64,000 nucleotides of DNA from Luscinia megarhynchos (GCA_034336665.1 JAPFBE010000002.1:37489406-37553405), one strand, 5' to 3'. Shown: positions 1-13,229, numbered from the stretch's first letter. Made by a program: numbers and translations. Notes: generated by a model not told the origin, from the letters alone.

Positions 1-62
1 AACAGTTGCACATGATGGTCTGAAAGGTCTTTTCCAACTAAATGATTCCATGATTCTATGGC
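1..62 (+). mobile_element. CR1 LINE 3' terminus (fragment)
   Basis: The sequence 'gatggtctgaaaggtctttt' then 'ccaactaaatgattccatga' then 'ttctatgg' matches the CR1 3' end in sense orientation, including the terminal 8-base 'attctatg' repeat. The element is cut by the window edge, so its full length is unknown. Confidence 0.8.
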
Positions 63-280
63 CATCATAATTCCCCCTCTGACTCTATCAGAATGAAATC
101 ACCAACCTTAGGACCCACAGGTGTAGGAAAAGGGTGAGCACAACACCAGGAAAAGAGGTAGAAACACTTTGAAATGTATTATTATTCTTTCTTTTTATGC
201 AATAATTACAGCTGGGCTAATAATTACTAGACTCCCAAGATTTCAGAAATGCTAACAATGTATTCTTGGCTTTATATTAT

Positions 281-305
281 ACACACACACACTCACACAC
301 ACACA
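281..305. repeat. (AC)n microsatellite
   Basis: Twelve AC-type units with a single interruption (actc). It is potentially polymorphic. Confidence 0.95.
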
Positions 306-3300
306 GAGCAACAGGGGATGGGAGAACACATTTTTCTAATGAAAGCTTCCAAGAAGAAAACCAGAAAAGCATTCACAGCTACAACACTTAGGACTGTCTG
401 TGTTGGAGATTAAGGAGTCTGCTAGCACCAAAGGGCATGAAACACAAGTTGAAATAGACGTTCATCATTCAGTATGTGGACAGACACATACACCATACTG
501 AACAGCCCTGGAAAAGAGGTTGGACACATCCATTCATCATTCCCATGAGACGAAGTGTGCTGTAGCAGACAATCAAATTAATTAACTGCAGAATCTAATT
601 TACCCAATTTCTTGCTAATTCTCCTATGGGTCGATTATTAAGCCTGACAAATTCCAGCCTGAAAACACTTTGCTTGAAAAAAATAACAATTAGCAACAGG
701 AAGGGAGGGAGTGAAAACTGGGACTCCACAACAGATGTGAAAATGGTTGATTTTTTTTTAAATCAGAAATAGAGTAAATGAAACAGCTTTGTGACAGCTT
801 CATTGGTTTTATTTAAGCATAATATTTTGGAGGATGCAAGAGTAGGCCATAAAAAGCACTTAGTAAACCAGAAATCAATGAGTGGTGCAGGAAAGGAGTT
901 AACACTTCATTTTTTTGCTAGAAACCAGACACATTGAACACTCATTGAAATCTGTTTGCTGCTGGACTGAGTAGCTAGTTAACTACCATGCCAAAAGGAA
1001 CTTTAAAGGCCCCACTCTAAGTTAAAAATTCTTGTCACAATTTTAGGGTTGTTCAATCTGGTCTAGCCTGCCTTGTTGCCTCTCTCCTGGGCAGTGCTCT
1101 ATGGCATTTCAGCCCAGGGTTAGCCCAATGTTTGCAGCATGTCCCTCTCTTTCACTGGAGAAATCACCTGCTGAGGCAACTCCAGGCTCTGCTCAGAGAC
1201 CTGTGGTTTGTTTGATTTAGCTTTGTGAGCTCTGCAAACACATTTCACCAGGATCTAGGTCAAACAATGGTGCTTGAAGAGGAAACCACATGCAAAAGGC
1301 CAAAGGAACTTCAGAAAGATTTGTTGGTCACAACCCATAACCTGTCATGTAAGGGCTGGATCACTGAAATGCTTTCCAGTGGTGCCTCTGGGCCAGTTTC
1401 AAGAGTATGTACAATTTTCAGATTGCTAAAACCAGTAATTTTAATAAATTTTGAAGGGCTGGCCTCTTTTCCATTCACATGCTAGCTGCTGTTCATGGGA
1501 ATGCTGCCCAGTTCTTAAACCCAAACCCTCTATGGCTGCCAGGGGAGGGTTTTCATTAGACAGCCCATGTCTCTAGCCTTGCCTTTTGCTGAGCTTCTGC
1601 CAGAAACAGAAGCATTTAGCAGCTCTTGATGCTCATTACAAGACTTTTTCATCAGCTAAACTTTGACTGATGGCAGACTCATCCCAGCAGACACTGGCTG
1701 CATTTACTGTGCAGCTGCATTTATTGTGAAGCCCTGACTTGTTATGATACTGGGTTCTGCTAATTAGTCCTTAAATAAATAATCCATCTGACTGTGGACA
1801 AGATTCTAGAGCTGTCAGGACAAGCCAAAGAAAACCTTTAATTATAGAAGAGCTGAGTCCTCCCTCCCCAGACTTGCAGTGAATATGAACAAGGGAGGAT
1901 CAGAGATCAGGCAGAAGTTGCAGGTACAATATTTGGATTACTTGCACAGTATAGTGGGATACAGGATCAAAGTATTTTAAGCTTTCAGTTTAAGAAAGAA
2001 GATTGACCACAAATCTATTCATTTTGAAATCACAGGGCTACCATTAAGATCACATCTTTGAATCTTCACAGGTCAGATTGGTTTACCCAATTGTGCACTG
2101 TGGTCAGTGTGGAGGGAGTCTTTCTCATTTCTTCACTTTGGCCCTTTAAATATGCCCAAAGTCAGCTCTCAGTGAGTGTAGGGCAGTCTTTTAAAGCATG
2201 TTTTGGACATTGCACCTGAGCAAATGTTCTCTGCTGGGGTTCAGATAGAGTATCAGTAATCACATCTGAACTTCACAAGTCCTCTCACAAGACCTGGGTA
2301 TATGAGTCTGAGATGGAGAATTTTCCTCTGGCAAACTATGTCAGTGCTTAACAATCTTTGCCTATAAAAAGCTGTACTTATTACCAGTTGAGAATATTTC
2401 TAGAAGATCAACTTGAGAAACATACATAAGAATAAAAGGTGATTTCTTTACCATTTCACCCCAGTTTGTTGACTTCATGATTTATCTTTTTAATTCCCAC
2501 TTGATCTAGACAAAATTAGAACTCCTCACAGGTGAAAATGAAATAGATTTGGGGGAAAGCCTAAAATATTCAATCTTCCTCTGTTCATTGAGAAATCTCC
2601 AAAAATCATGACACAGGTCATTATCTCATGACTACATTGATAAGGCATAAGGACTGCAGTCCATATCTGAACTGCACCACAATTCCTATGACAAACACTG
2701 AACATGGTTCAAGGAAATCGTAATGATAGTAAATCCACTGCATTATGGAATAAATTCAATAAACTGTAATGTCGGAAAAATTCCAGTATTTAATTTTCCC
2801 ATTAGAAAGACCTGGCTCACTGATTTTCCTTGACTTTCATCTCCTAGAATCTCTCATCCAGGGAAGAGAAAGATTCTGCTATACAGATATACAGTCCCTT
2901 CGAGTTTGTATTTTTGGCACACTTAGTGGTGTCCCCCTGGATTTTATTTTCCCTAACACTTTTTGAAATAATACCAATAACAAAAGGCTGCTTGCAAAAT
3001 CAAAGTAATTTAGTTGAGTTCTTCCCTGAGCTGACAAAAGACTCTCAAAATACCACTTTTCTTTTAATAGGTCTGTACAGAGTCACTGGGGCCCCAGACT
3101 CATCTGTTTTGAAGACAGTGGCAATGCTCTCATTGCCTTCACAGGGTCCAGCTCAGGACCTGTGTGGTTGCAAACCAGAGATCCTAGCCCAGATTCAGAT
3201 CAAGGAACCCCACAGTTCAGGCACAGTGGATTTAGCCTCACATGGATACAAGGAGCCACAGACTTGCTGATCTCTGGCAGAAACAGCAGGACATGGCTGT

Positions 3301-3720
3301 TTGGCCACCCCTGCAAAAACTGTCTCATGAAACACCCACTAACATCAGATGCCAGGGGGAGTTTATGGCATAACACGGACTCTTCATGTAGAAAAACAGG
3401 ATTTTTTTTTTTATCACTTAAAGTGTTGTTATTTTTTTACAGCTCTGGGCTGCCTAGATGACTAACTCTTCACAACTGAACTAAAACTATATCATAACAT
3501 TGTTGCAGCAGCTTCTGAAATTTTAAAAGGAAAAGCTGATTGAAACGCTAAATCTGAAAACCAAATCCCAGTCCCATAAGAAGATGGTGAGAGGTGATTA
3601 AAAAGCAAGCCACTTGAAGATGAATGTTGATTTGGAGGTGAAAAAGCAGCAGCTTTTGGATATGAAGTGACAAAGGTGCTCTGGCATATGCATGTAAAAG
3701 TACATATGTATATGCTATAC

Positions 3721-3836
3721 CTTGTTCATGCTGACGTGCAGGGCTGGCCATGGTCCAACTACCTTCACACTCTCCGTTTCTATTTTCTTCAGATGAGAAG
3801 TTTCATCATAAAGAAGGGGAAGTCCTGAGCTCAGTT
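3721..3836 (-). CDS. EPB41L4B: EPB41L4B exon 17 (C-terminal tail, long isoform)
   Basis: This 116-nt exon completes Lys and reads LSSGLPLLYDETSHLKKIET then ESVKVVGPWPALHVSMNK, ending in phase 0. It matches the mammalian tail block HLKKLELETVKAAGPWPPLH (from memory) well, so it belongs to the long isoform and joins exon 16 directly in phase. The acceptor is gggcatccttttag and the donor is gtatagca, which is weaker than consensus. It is the most 3' exon I can find. The downstream tail exons must lie before base 1 or be undetected in 1-3720. Confidence 0.93.
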
Positions 3837-5024
3837 CTAAAAGGATGCCCAAAAGAAAGAAAGAAAAAAATACAGTCTGAAGGGAGGCTACAGAAGAACT
3901 GCAGAGCAAGACACTCAACTGCATTTGAAGAGACAGCGGTCGCCAAAGCATCTTCTCTGTAAGACCCTCTAGAATGTTTCATAATTATGCCTGTTGGGTC
4001 ATTTTCCCTTTTTCTATTTAGCAAACAATTCCTCCCCCTCCTCCTTCTCACCCATCCTTTCATTTCAGCAGAGCTTTTGCCAGCTTTGGGCTAGATATTT
4101 CTCTCCTTACCTCCCCGCCGCCTCTACCCCCTCTATATTCTAAAACTTAGTTGACACCAGAGGGATTATTTATGCAGCCAAGGTGCCACTCTCAAAACAT
4201 GTGATGTGTAAAGAGATCAGAGTATAGCTTTTGGCTTCTCTCAGACATCTTTATTTATATACCAGCCTCTTTAAGACTGTTGTCAGGAATTTGCTGTGCT
4301 TTGTCAACAGAGATTTTGAGCAAGCCACTGATACTGAAAGACAAGGAAAAATACTTTTTCAGACAGCCCTGAAAAGGTCCCTGTCATCATCTTGGGATGG
4401 TGTGGCATCTATATACACATTTGCAAGTACTCTGAGAAAAACAAACTTCATCATGTGATGATTTAACAAATCTCTGTGTCCTCCTGTATTTCTTTTTTTT
4501 CCGTGGGTTCCAGATAATAACAGTTGGGAACAATCCAGTTCTGTGGAGTCTGATGCAAAGCCTACAGAAATCAATAAAAACCTTGCACTGACTGTAGTTT
4601 GGTTTGGATCAGGTTCTTAAGCTGTCCTAAGAATATTAAATATTACTCACTCAAGATCTAATTCTACAGCTGTTTAAATATACATTAAAGGCTTTGCTGA
4701 CTAGAGACAAATTGCTAAAACCATCTTATGGGGATATAAGCAAAAAGCTGGTTTTGGCATTAGTGAAACATTATCAGACCCTGAGGTAATAAAGTCCTAG
4801 GAAGGGTTACAATATCAGCATTGACCTCCTCTTGGTGGTCTTTCATCACAAGTTAGTGTTGCCAGAGTTCAGAGTTTCTCAGATCACAGCTGCTTCTGTG
4901 TATGTAAGACTGTGAAACTGCCTGATACCCTGGGAATAAATTACCACAGCCATAAAATCAGACATGATGATGGGGAGTTTTTTTGAAGAAACACATTCTA
5001 TTTTCCTTCTAAGAAAGAAAATAA

Positions 5025-5047
5025 GGTGGGGAGGGGGGGAGAAGGGG
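5025..5047 (+). repeat. G-rich tract, possible G-quadruplex
   Basis: Runs of four, seven and four G's are separated by one and four bases. With the seven-G run split, four G3 tracts can be formed. The G-rich strand is the template strand of EPB41L4B. Confidence 0.6.
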
Positions 5048-8000
5048 AAAGTGCCTTATTTAAATTATTCAAGTTTTCTATTATTAAAAACTGATTTTTA
5101 AGATTTTGGCGGGGGGGCATGGTTGATTAAAGGGAGAGTTCTGGAAAACAAGCAGGCCAGTTTAGCCTTTAAACTCAACCTCAAAAATAAACAAAAGAAA
5201 AGGCAAAAAACGGAATTCCTACAAAAGGCATAAATTTCCTGAGTCAGCATAAAGTCTCAGCAAACCCAGGCCTTCATTCCAAGAAAGGACCTGGCAGCAC
5301 CACGGTTTTTAAAGTGCTGTTTTCAGCCTGAAACTCGGTCTGTGTCAGACCATTCTCACTCAGGGTTATACAAGGTCTTTTGTAGCGAGCTGCCCAGGAA
5401 TGAGGGATGCCTTCTTTTGAAGTGATAACCTGCAAGCTCAGCCCAGAGTTCTAGATGCAACCTGGGTCCCCTCTTCCCATCCCTCATTTAGTGTCACAGA
5501 AGTCCTGTGAGCTGCACTGCCTAGGTGTCAGCATCTGCTGGCAGCGAGAGCCCCAGCTGCTGCGGCGAAATCTGCACCTGGGCTCAGCAAGCTCAGCCTC
5601 TTCCCTGCAGGGCCAGCTGCTGCTGGCAGAGTGGCACTGGGGGTCTGGGATGAGCTGGGGCAAGGTGTGCTGCACCACAAGATGTGGTCTGTCTACGAGG
5701 TGAGGAGTAGCATCGTGAGGACAAGAATCAGGCTGAAGTCAGAGAAACATCTTCTGCTGAGCTGCCCTCATAAACACACACGTCAGGTTTGTTTCACTGG
5801 ATTTCACTCCCTCCAGTAATTGAAGCAGACAAATTACTTGGATTGTGAAAAATCAGGCAGGTCTGGCCTGGGTTTGTTTTCTGTTTGTTTCTGTAACAAA
5901 GTCCTGTGCCGTGTGTTTGCTGGGAAACACGCTCCAGTATTTAAAGGAACCCTGGCTGGGCACGTTGTTTCCCTCTCTCCTGCCCATGTCCTGCTAATTG
6001 CACTGGAGTTTTGGCGTTTCTCAGAATAGATGCAAGTGGAAGAAAGGCAGATGCTTTCTCCCTCTCTCAGCCTGATGGTGGGTACATATCAGTGGGCCAC
6101 TCCATGTTCCATTTCAGATGAATTCAAAACCATCCCAGAGCTCAGTGATGAGTCCAGTCCCCAGCAGCTGGAACAAGTCACAAAACACCTGTGCTCCCAT
6201 GGAAAAGGACAGGGTAGGTTAAGTGCTGGTGTCACCTCTGCCAGCCTTATGGGGAAATTTCTGCTAGGATAGCATATTTGCCCCATGAGACCTTTTTGCT
6301 CTTCAGGCATTTCCACTTGAGATATTTTGGTCACAAGCACCTTCTTTCCTGAGAGTGTCCCCAGTTTAGTTTAGACCACTTACTTCCTAGAAACACTTTC
6401 CCAGCACAGGTCTTTCCACACAGCCTGGAGCCAGACATCAGTCCCCCATGCTCCTGAGGCAGACTGCTGATAGTGTTTCCTCTCTGCCTGACTTTTTCTT
6501 ATCCCACACACTGTGCCATGTCCCTGATAAACAGCCGATGGCCAGCATGCTCCTGACCATTTCAGTACATGCACTGTGAACCTTTCCCACAGGCTCTCTA
6601 CAAGAGTTTTCTCAGCTGAAATAGCCTGAGCAGCATTTTAATGAAACCATTAAAAACAAACCAACCCTAGTCCCCTGAGCACCAACCTTGAAAAGGCACT
6701 TAGACCCGTCACCCCAAGCTGCAAATGAGTAAGTCTGATTCTGTTTCAAGGGAAGTGCTCCTACCCAGACTGCCACTGCTCTCACAGCATAAACATGCCA
6801 GATATAACCATGGACTGGCTTCTCCAGGGAAATCAGCCTTGCACCTCCAGCCAATGCACAGGTGCAACAGAGGATCAGCAATGGGTTGCAGTGGGGCAGC
6901 ACAGCAGCACTGATACCCAGCACACAGCATGCACAGCTGCCTCAACAGCTCAGCTGCACCACAGCCTCCCCTTGGAGGTGTCCCATCCCTTTCACTCCCT
7001 TAGAGAAACTGGGAATTGGCATTTGGTGCTGCTGGCACTGGGCAGGAACCAGCACTGATTCTCTTCTTCTGCATCAAACAGTTAGTGTGGACCAGTCCTC
7101 AGCAGACAAAGTGAAGAGAAAGATAAATCTGTCTCCAGCAACAGGTTCCATACACACTTTGGCTTTTCAAGTCCCCTTCGGAGCATGGCAGCTGCTCCCA
7201 CCATCAGGGCCAGGTTTGGGGGAGAGGGCTCACCCTCTCCATGTCTGGGGGAGGACATGGAGCCTCCTGGGCCCCAGCTTCATCTCACAGGTAACACTCA
7301 CTGGGCACAAAGAGAACTGCTCCTGATGTTTGCCCTTGTGCTCTTCCAGGCTTTTTCTAAGGTTATTTCTGCAATAAGCAAAAGCAGGAAAGCTGTGTGA
7401 CCTAAGAGGGGACAGAGTGCTGGAGTAAACACCCTGTGCTGTGTGGGTTTGCTGTTTGTTTAATTGCCCACTGCCGTGCAGGTGGGCCCCTGGCAGGGCT
7501 GTGGGGAGCTGGAGACCAGCAGCACTGTGAGGGTGAAGCTGGGGCACCAGGGGTCAGACAGGGAGCTGTGGGCTGGATGGAGGGAGCCCCTGAGGAGGGG
7601 GTCAGGGGAAGCAGGGCCAGCAGTGCCCTCTGGGTCAGGACACTCAGCAGCAGCATAGCTGGCTCTGAATGAATTTCCTGGCATGCTTCAGCTCTAATTT
7701 GGGAAAGGAAAATATGGGCTGGCACACCCTCCAGAAAGGTCACTGCCTCCCACAGTGCCAGGCTGCCAGCCAGGAGAGGTTTTCCAGCCTTGCCAGCATC
7801 CCCCACCACCTGTGCCCAGCCCAGCCCCCAGAGCAGCCCTGAGTCCCTCTCCAGGACAGCCTGCACTCCCCTCCTGCGTGGTGCTGGTGGCTGCAGAGGG
7901 GCACACACCTGCCCGTGGCACAGCAGCAGCCAGCAGCCTGCTCTGAGCCTGTTTGGCTGTGCCAGGCAGGGGTGGCCATGCTCCATGTCAGCCCCATGTG

Positions 8001-8648
8001 CTTCCCAGCATGAAGGGCACTGGAAAACAACACATCTTCTGGAGGCTGCTCCTAAGGGTAGTAGCTTCATTGAAAGCCCCAGGAAGCAAGTTGTATTGCT
8101 GCTTGGGATTCCTTCCTTAAATGTCTACAATGCCTTCCTTTTTATTTCTTCAGCTTCTCTCCTAAGAACTATTGCACTCTCCTGGGGAAAGAAAAAATGA
8201 AAGAAAACAATTCTGATCTTCTGAAACAAAGTCTGATTAAAGTGCTTGTCCAGATAGATGTCTGTGCAATACTGCTGAGGTTACAGTCAGGATCACCCAG
8301 TACAGTCCAAGACCCTGGTTTCAGGAATTTGAAAATTGTCAGATTAACTGAGCCAGGGTGAAAGATTCCATAATGGATAGCTATCTCAGGGTCATTTACA
8401 GTTATGAAGGCAAAAATTGAGCATGGGAAGAACTCACTGTTTCCTAGAGACAAGGAATATAGATCATATCTTGTTTTGCCCAGCATCTGACATTCTTATA
8501 CAGCTTCAGCATCTGACACACTGCAGAGTGCAGAGATTGTAAATCTGGAGAGCAGAAGTAGGACTGCTCAATGACAGGGATGTTTCTCTTCCAGTTCCTG
8601 TGTAAACCTACAAATATTTACCCTTAAAAATGCCTGTACATGTTCAGC

Positions 8649-8736
8649 AGCAAAGCCTTCCACCCAAACTTCCCAAGACTGCATCAGGAATGAGCAAAGA
8701 CTTCCACCCAAACTTCCCAAGACTGCATCAGGAATG
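8649..8736. repeat. Tandem duplication, 44-base unit x2
   Basis: Bases 8649-8692 and 8693-8736 are identical except at the eighth position (c in the first copy, a in the second). They share the core 'cttccacccaaacttcccaa' followed by gactgcatcaggaatg. Such low divergence implies a recent duplication. Confidence 0.97.
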
Positions 8737-9248
8737 GATAGACCTCCCTCCTCGTTGCTTTCTACAAACCAAGAATCTCTCCTCTAAGGGAGCAAGAATA
8801 TTCCAATCTTGGTAGCTAAAGCTAGCAATTGCTCCCATTACCCAAATGAAGAGCAAGATGCTGTGTGGCCAGTGCTGCCTGTGCCCAGACATGAAAGCAA
8901 GATCCAAACAAGGAGGGCTGAGGGCCAGCTGGACAGATCAGCAAGGGACAATAGCAGATGAGGGTAGGTTTGTGAAACTACACAAACAAATAGTAACAAC
9001 GAAAAAGGAGCCTGTGCCAAGTGGTTAGAGAGTCGGTATCTGTGACTAATCTGTGGCTACGAAACACCCACCTAACAGCAGCAAACCGAGGAAATCGCAA
9101 ATCCTTTGCACATGCTACAAAGCTAGTGAAAATAAACAGGAAGCACATCCTTCAGGGAGAACCAAGATGGGGCGCTTTCCCTCTGCTTTCCTCGGCCGAG
9201 ACACACCTGCGGGCGCAGCCAGCGGAGGCAGTCGCTGCAGGCACTTAC

Positions 9249-9424
9249 TGGCGGGGTTTGGCACGGGGCTGGGCAGCGCCGAGAGCAGGTCCTGGCCGTC
9301 GAAGCCGTGGTGGTGGTGGTGCCGGTGGTGGTGGTGGTGCCTGGCCGCCGCCTTGGCCGCGTACGGGGCCCCGCCGTTCTCCTCGATGCCGAAGGCGTGC
9401 AGCTCGCTGTTGTTCAGCGGGTAG
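9249..9424 (-). CDS. EPB41L4B: EPB41L4B exon 16 (GC-rich polyhistidine exon, long isoform)
   Basis: This 176-nt exon completes Ser, reads YPLNNSELHAFGIEENGGAP, then an Ala/Lys-rich stretch, then five His, Arg, five His, then GFDGQDLLSALPSPVPNPA, leaving A for a Lys codon. FGIEENGG and the following histidine-rich run are recognisable from the mammalian long isoform, where the His run is interrupted by Gln. The acceptor ctgggtttctcttgcag is strong and the donor is gtaagtgc. Base use differs sharply from its neighbours: it is strongly GC- and CpG-rich, with almost only G or C at third positions. It appears shorter than the mammalian exon after the His run, as I recall the latter. Confidence 0.93.
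9307..9339 (-). repeat. CAC trinucleotide repeats coding His5-Arg-His5
   Basis: Two pure (CAC)5 blocks on the coding strand flank one CGG codon. Because pure trinucleotide runs slip, length differences between individuals or assemblies are likely. Confidence 0.97.
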
Positions 9425-9806
9425 CTGCAAGAGAAACCCAGCCCAGGTCAGAGCACTCAGCACTCGCACCAGCTGTGCTATCCGAGAGACACAGTGAAAA
9501 CTTTCTTGGGAAAAAATGCACAGCTTTTTTTGTAAGTGAAAATTTTAGTGAGGTATATCCCAAATTTTACAGTTTTCTGTCTCTGTGAAATTTATCTGGT
9601 GGGGAAAAAGGATGCCTCTGCTTGTTGGTAGGACCTCAAGATCAGAACAATTTTTGATTTTACACACTACGCAATCTCTGCTAGAATCTTTCCTGGGATA
9701 TGAAAGTCATCAAGCAGAAAACAATAACTCCTTTAAAGTGAAATTGTTTGAAGTGCTGACCAAGGAACAGTCTCAGAGTAACAATACATTTCCTGAGAAT
9801 GTTCCT

Positions 9807-10122
9807 GAAGGGAGGCTGTAGACAGGTGGGGGTCAGTCTCTTCCACTGGGCAGTAACTGACAGAACCAGAGGACACAGTCTCAAGCTGCGTCAGGGAAGG
9901 TATAGGTTGGATGTTAGGAAAAAATTTTCACCGAAAGAATAATAAAGTACTGGAATGCTCTTCCCAGAGAGGTGGTGGAATCATCATCTCTGGATGTGTT
10001 TAAGAAAAGGCTGGACATGGCACTTGGTGCTATAGTCTAAACTCTGAGTTGAGGTGTCAGGACATAGGTTGGACTCAATGATCTTAGAGGTCTCTTCCAA
10101 CCTCATAATTCTGTGATTCTGT
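9807..10122 (+). mobile_element. CR1 LINE 3' fragment, sense
   Basis: The fragment starts at the 'gaagggaggctgtagacagg' block and runs through 'gtggtggaatcatcatctct' to 'ttagaggtctcttccaacct' and a terminal attctgtgattctgtc. This order is that of the CR1 3' region. It is 5'-truncated, as is usual for CR1, and lies about 400 bases upstream of exon 16 on the opposite strand to the gene. Confidence 0.9.
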
Positions 10123-13100
10123 CTCTAAATTTATGGTGCAAAATAGCTATATATAAAAAAAATTCTGTCTTAGGTAAAAAACAATGAGAAATAACATTTT
10201 ACAAATAACAACATACAAAATAGCACTTGGTCAAAAAGGAATTGCACCTGTGCTGGTATAACTAGTTTGGGTTTTTGTGGGGGTTTTTTGCATGTCTTTA
10301 GTTAGGACATTAACCATTATCAATCTACAATAGCTGGAAAAACGGGGACACATTGACATTTTAATTAATCATCTCTAACTGTGAGGTGACAACTGACACT
10401 GCTGCTTTTCTTCATTAGCTTTAACTGATGCTGTTTCAGTTTATTGTTTGAAATTATGATGAATTTATAGAAGTGATATTTTCTCTCTGTTCCAGCAACC
10501 AAAAAAGATTGAGCTAATTCTACATAGATAGTGCTAACAACTTTAATGCTTTCCTCAGAGGAGTGCTTAAAATTTTATAAGGTTTTAACTTATTCTATAG
10601 TAGTGCATTAGACAGTAGTTTCAGTAAATCAATCCATTTCAACAAAAGATGAATCCTCTGCCTAACTGAAATATGCTAAAGAAATTATATCTTCGAGCTG
10701 CATGGATTTTCACTTTTGCTTTTATTAGTAACAGCAGCCAAAAACCTGACAACATGAAAATGAAGGCAAACCGAATAATTAAAGGAACAATGAAGAAATT
10801 GTACCTAAGATACTTGCTACATATGTTCTCTGCAGATTACTTAGTGATTCAAAGCAAAATTAACCAGTCATCTGCAAATAAACACATCTGTATCATTTCC
10901 AAAGTTATACTGAAACACACAGCTTGGCACATCATTAACAACCACTGTCTTCTTAGTAACAGCTGCAAACAAGGTGAGGTTTCTGACTGAGAACTAATTT
11001 GAATAATACTTTTATGCTGGTTACTTTTTGAAAGCAGGAGGGGGAGGGGGATGTTGTGTGTATTAGTCTTGGCAGGTTCCTGGCATGAAGGAACCACTGC
11101 CAATAAAGGCACTTCTGATGCCTGTTTTGCCTTAAGGAAACAATACAAATAGGTGTCTGATCCACAGGGGACAGCTTTTGTGAGCTCAGATAATCCAGGA
11201 CTGGTCTGTCTTTTCAAACTGCACTGTATCTTTACTGCTATAATCAAATCAAGCAAGTGCCTACAGGGGGAAAATGGTACAGGCTAATGAGATTGCACAC
11301 TAATTGTAGCAGCTCTCCTCCACTTTCCCTTCAAGGGCCTTGGCTTGGAGTGGAATTTTTTGATTGAGAGGATAGGTGGTTTTGTTCACATGGTTGAAAC
11401 CCTGCTGTAAAATAAGATAAGTTTGGGGCTGGAGCCTCACCACATCTTTTTTTTTCCATCTGATTCAATTTTTTTCAAGACATAAAACCCTATGTGTTGG
11501 GAGTTTCATTTCACTGACTGGCAGGGTGGTTTAGCAGATTTTCAATTGGTCTTTTTAAAATGAATCACACCAAATTCCTACACCGACTCCTCATACTGCT
11601 ATGGGCCCAAAGTATCTTCCATGCTGAAATGAGAAGCTGAGCAACTGAACAAGCCAATTGAACTGACCTCTGGCACAAGGGCAAATGTGCACCAAATTCT
11701 CTGGGTGTATTTCTTGACTGTCCAGAGAGGAGAGCAACATGTAAAATGCAAAATGCAGGGAGTCCATTACATCAAAGAAGTCTAGAGCTGATGTTCAGCT
11801 ATGCACTGAAATCCCTGAGGACAGCAGGTCCCAAAGCTGCAGATGGGGGTCACTACCCATGCAGGTGCTCTGGTGTGAAATCCCACGTTCAAACTGCTGG
11901 CCCATGAGGACATCTGCACTCCTCCAGGGCTGACAGCAACTCTCAGATGTCAAGGCAAACTCATCTCAGGGTCAGCCAACTCCTGCACTTCCAGTGCATA
12001 TGAGGTTGGGCACTTGCACAGACTCCCTCACTACCAAGGAGTTAGTGAACAACCAGAAACAACAGGTCTTGCAGCAGCCCCAGAGCCTGCCAACTACAAA
12101 AGCTGACAGTACCCAAACAAAAACACCATAAGTAGTCCACATCCCTTTTCTGTGCACTCTCTCATATATATTTTAGGGGCATATTAAGTATCTTACTGTA
12201 GTTTCTACAAGGTGACATCATTGTTATTATCTTATATCACAGTTTTCACTTTTCTTCCATTGTCTTAAATATAGCAACTTGACACTTTTCCACTCAATGC
12301 ATCCTTTTGTTGCTAACTTTTCTTTCTATTGCTTGCTTCTATCTGGCTTACCCAAATAGAAAACATATTCATATATCCTTCCCAATCTATTGATGTAAAT
12401 AAATCACTACTTTCAGTGAACCAACTTTTTGACCATATTCTACAGTATTCACACTCCTGGCCTCCAGGAATTCATACTTGCTCTCCAGACAGCAAGTAAT
12501 GCTCTCAGACCATGTGCATTATGTGGACAGGTAGTAGTTTCCATCCTTTCTCTTGCACCTGCCTTCTGGCCATCCTAGAATGCCAATGTCACACTTTTGG
12601 TTTACTTTTTGAAGATCAATTGGCTGTCCTGCAGGTTTCCTCTTTCTCTGGTGTTATTTACCTGTGTGGCTTTCTCAACAAGCTCCAGCTGTTTCCTACA
12701 CAGACAGCTCCTGTCCTTCAAGGAAAATGAGGCAGGGCCCTACAGGCAAGTGTGCAAAAGAAGTAAACATTTCTTTCTTCTTTGTCCCTCATTCAGGGAG
12801 AGACCTTCTGAGGATTCGGTTTCTGGAGGCTGAACCTTCAAAACAACCCTCAGTATTCACAAGAAGGTTAGTACTGCTTTTGGCCTCAAATTCACCTTAA
12901 TTATATCCTTCTGACCAAAAAGGCAGAACATTGAGAACAAGGCAAGTAACACATATACACATCTACTAATTTCCTTTTCTATTTTACAATTTTCATTTAA
13001 ATTACTAGTCCTCTGTCTCACTCTCCTCACATTTCACCCAAAAAGCTATTTTCAGTTGACATTCTTAGATTTCCTGTGCTCCAGTCACCTACTGCTTTAC

Positions 13101-13229
13101 CAAATTCACACACAAAACAGTGTTAAGAGGACATAGGAAAATGGGGAACAGAAAAGTTTTTGAAAGCCTTCAAAGCCAAAGTACGTGGACCTGTGTTACC
13201 TGAACTGAACCTCCAACACCTGCACTAGC

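Larger units (their letters stand above)
1..3720 (-). other. EPB41L4B: EPB41L4B intron 17, partial
   Basis: Sequence downstream of the exon 17 donor. It contains a CR1 3' terminus at the window edge and an AC microsatellite. I looked for the next tail exon (the block beginning AEEKK in mammals, from memory) and did not find it, so the next exon probably lies before base 1. Confidence 0.7.
3837..9248 (-). other. EPB41L4B: EPB41L4B intron 16
   Basis: A 5.4-kb intron. It holds a G-rich tract at 5025-5047, a locally GC-rich region at about 7430-8030, and a 44-base tandem duplication at 8649-8736. Open frames in the GC-rich part are low-complexity and look non-coding. Confidence 0.8.

Noticed and set aside
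1..3720. Search for the exon following exon 17
   Set aside because: No minus-strand segment with AG/GT borders and similarity to the known tail was found, although a short diverged exon could be missed by eye.
7402..8070. 222-codon open frame on the minus strand in a GC-rich patch of intron 16, with several overlapping frames on both strands
   Set aside because: Open frames occur in many frames at once because GC-rich DNA has few stops. The translation is Ala/Pro/Leu/Ser/Gly-rich with no domain, and has no splice link to EPB41L4B.
9021..9588. Plus-strand open frames across the polyhistidine exon
   Set aside because: They are antisense shadows of exon 16; the GTG repeats read as Val or Trp runs.
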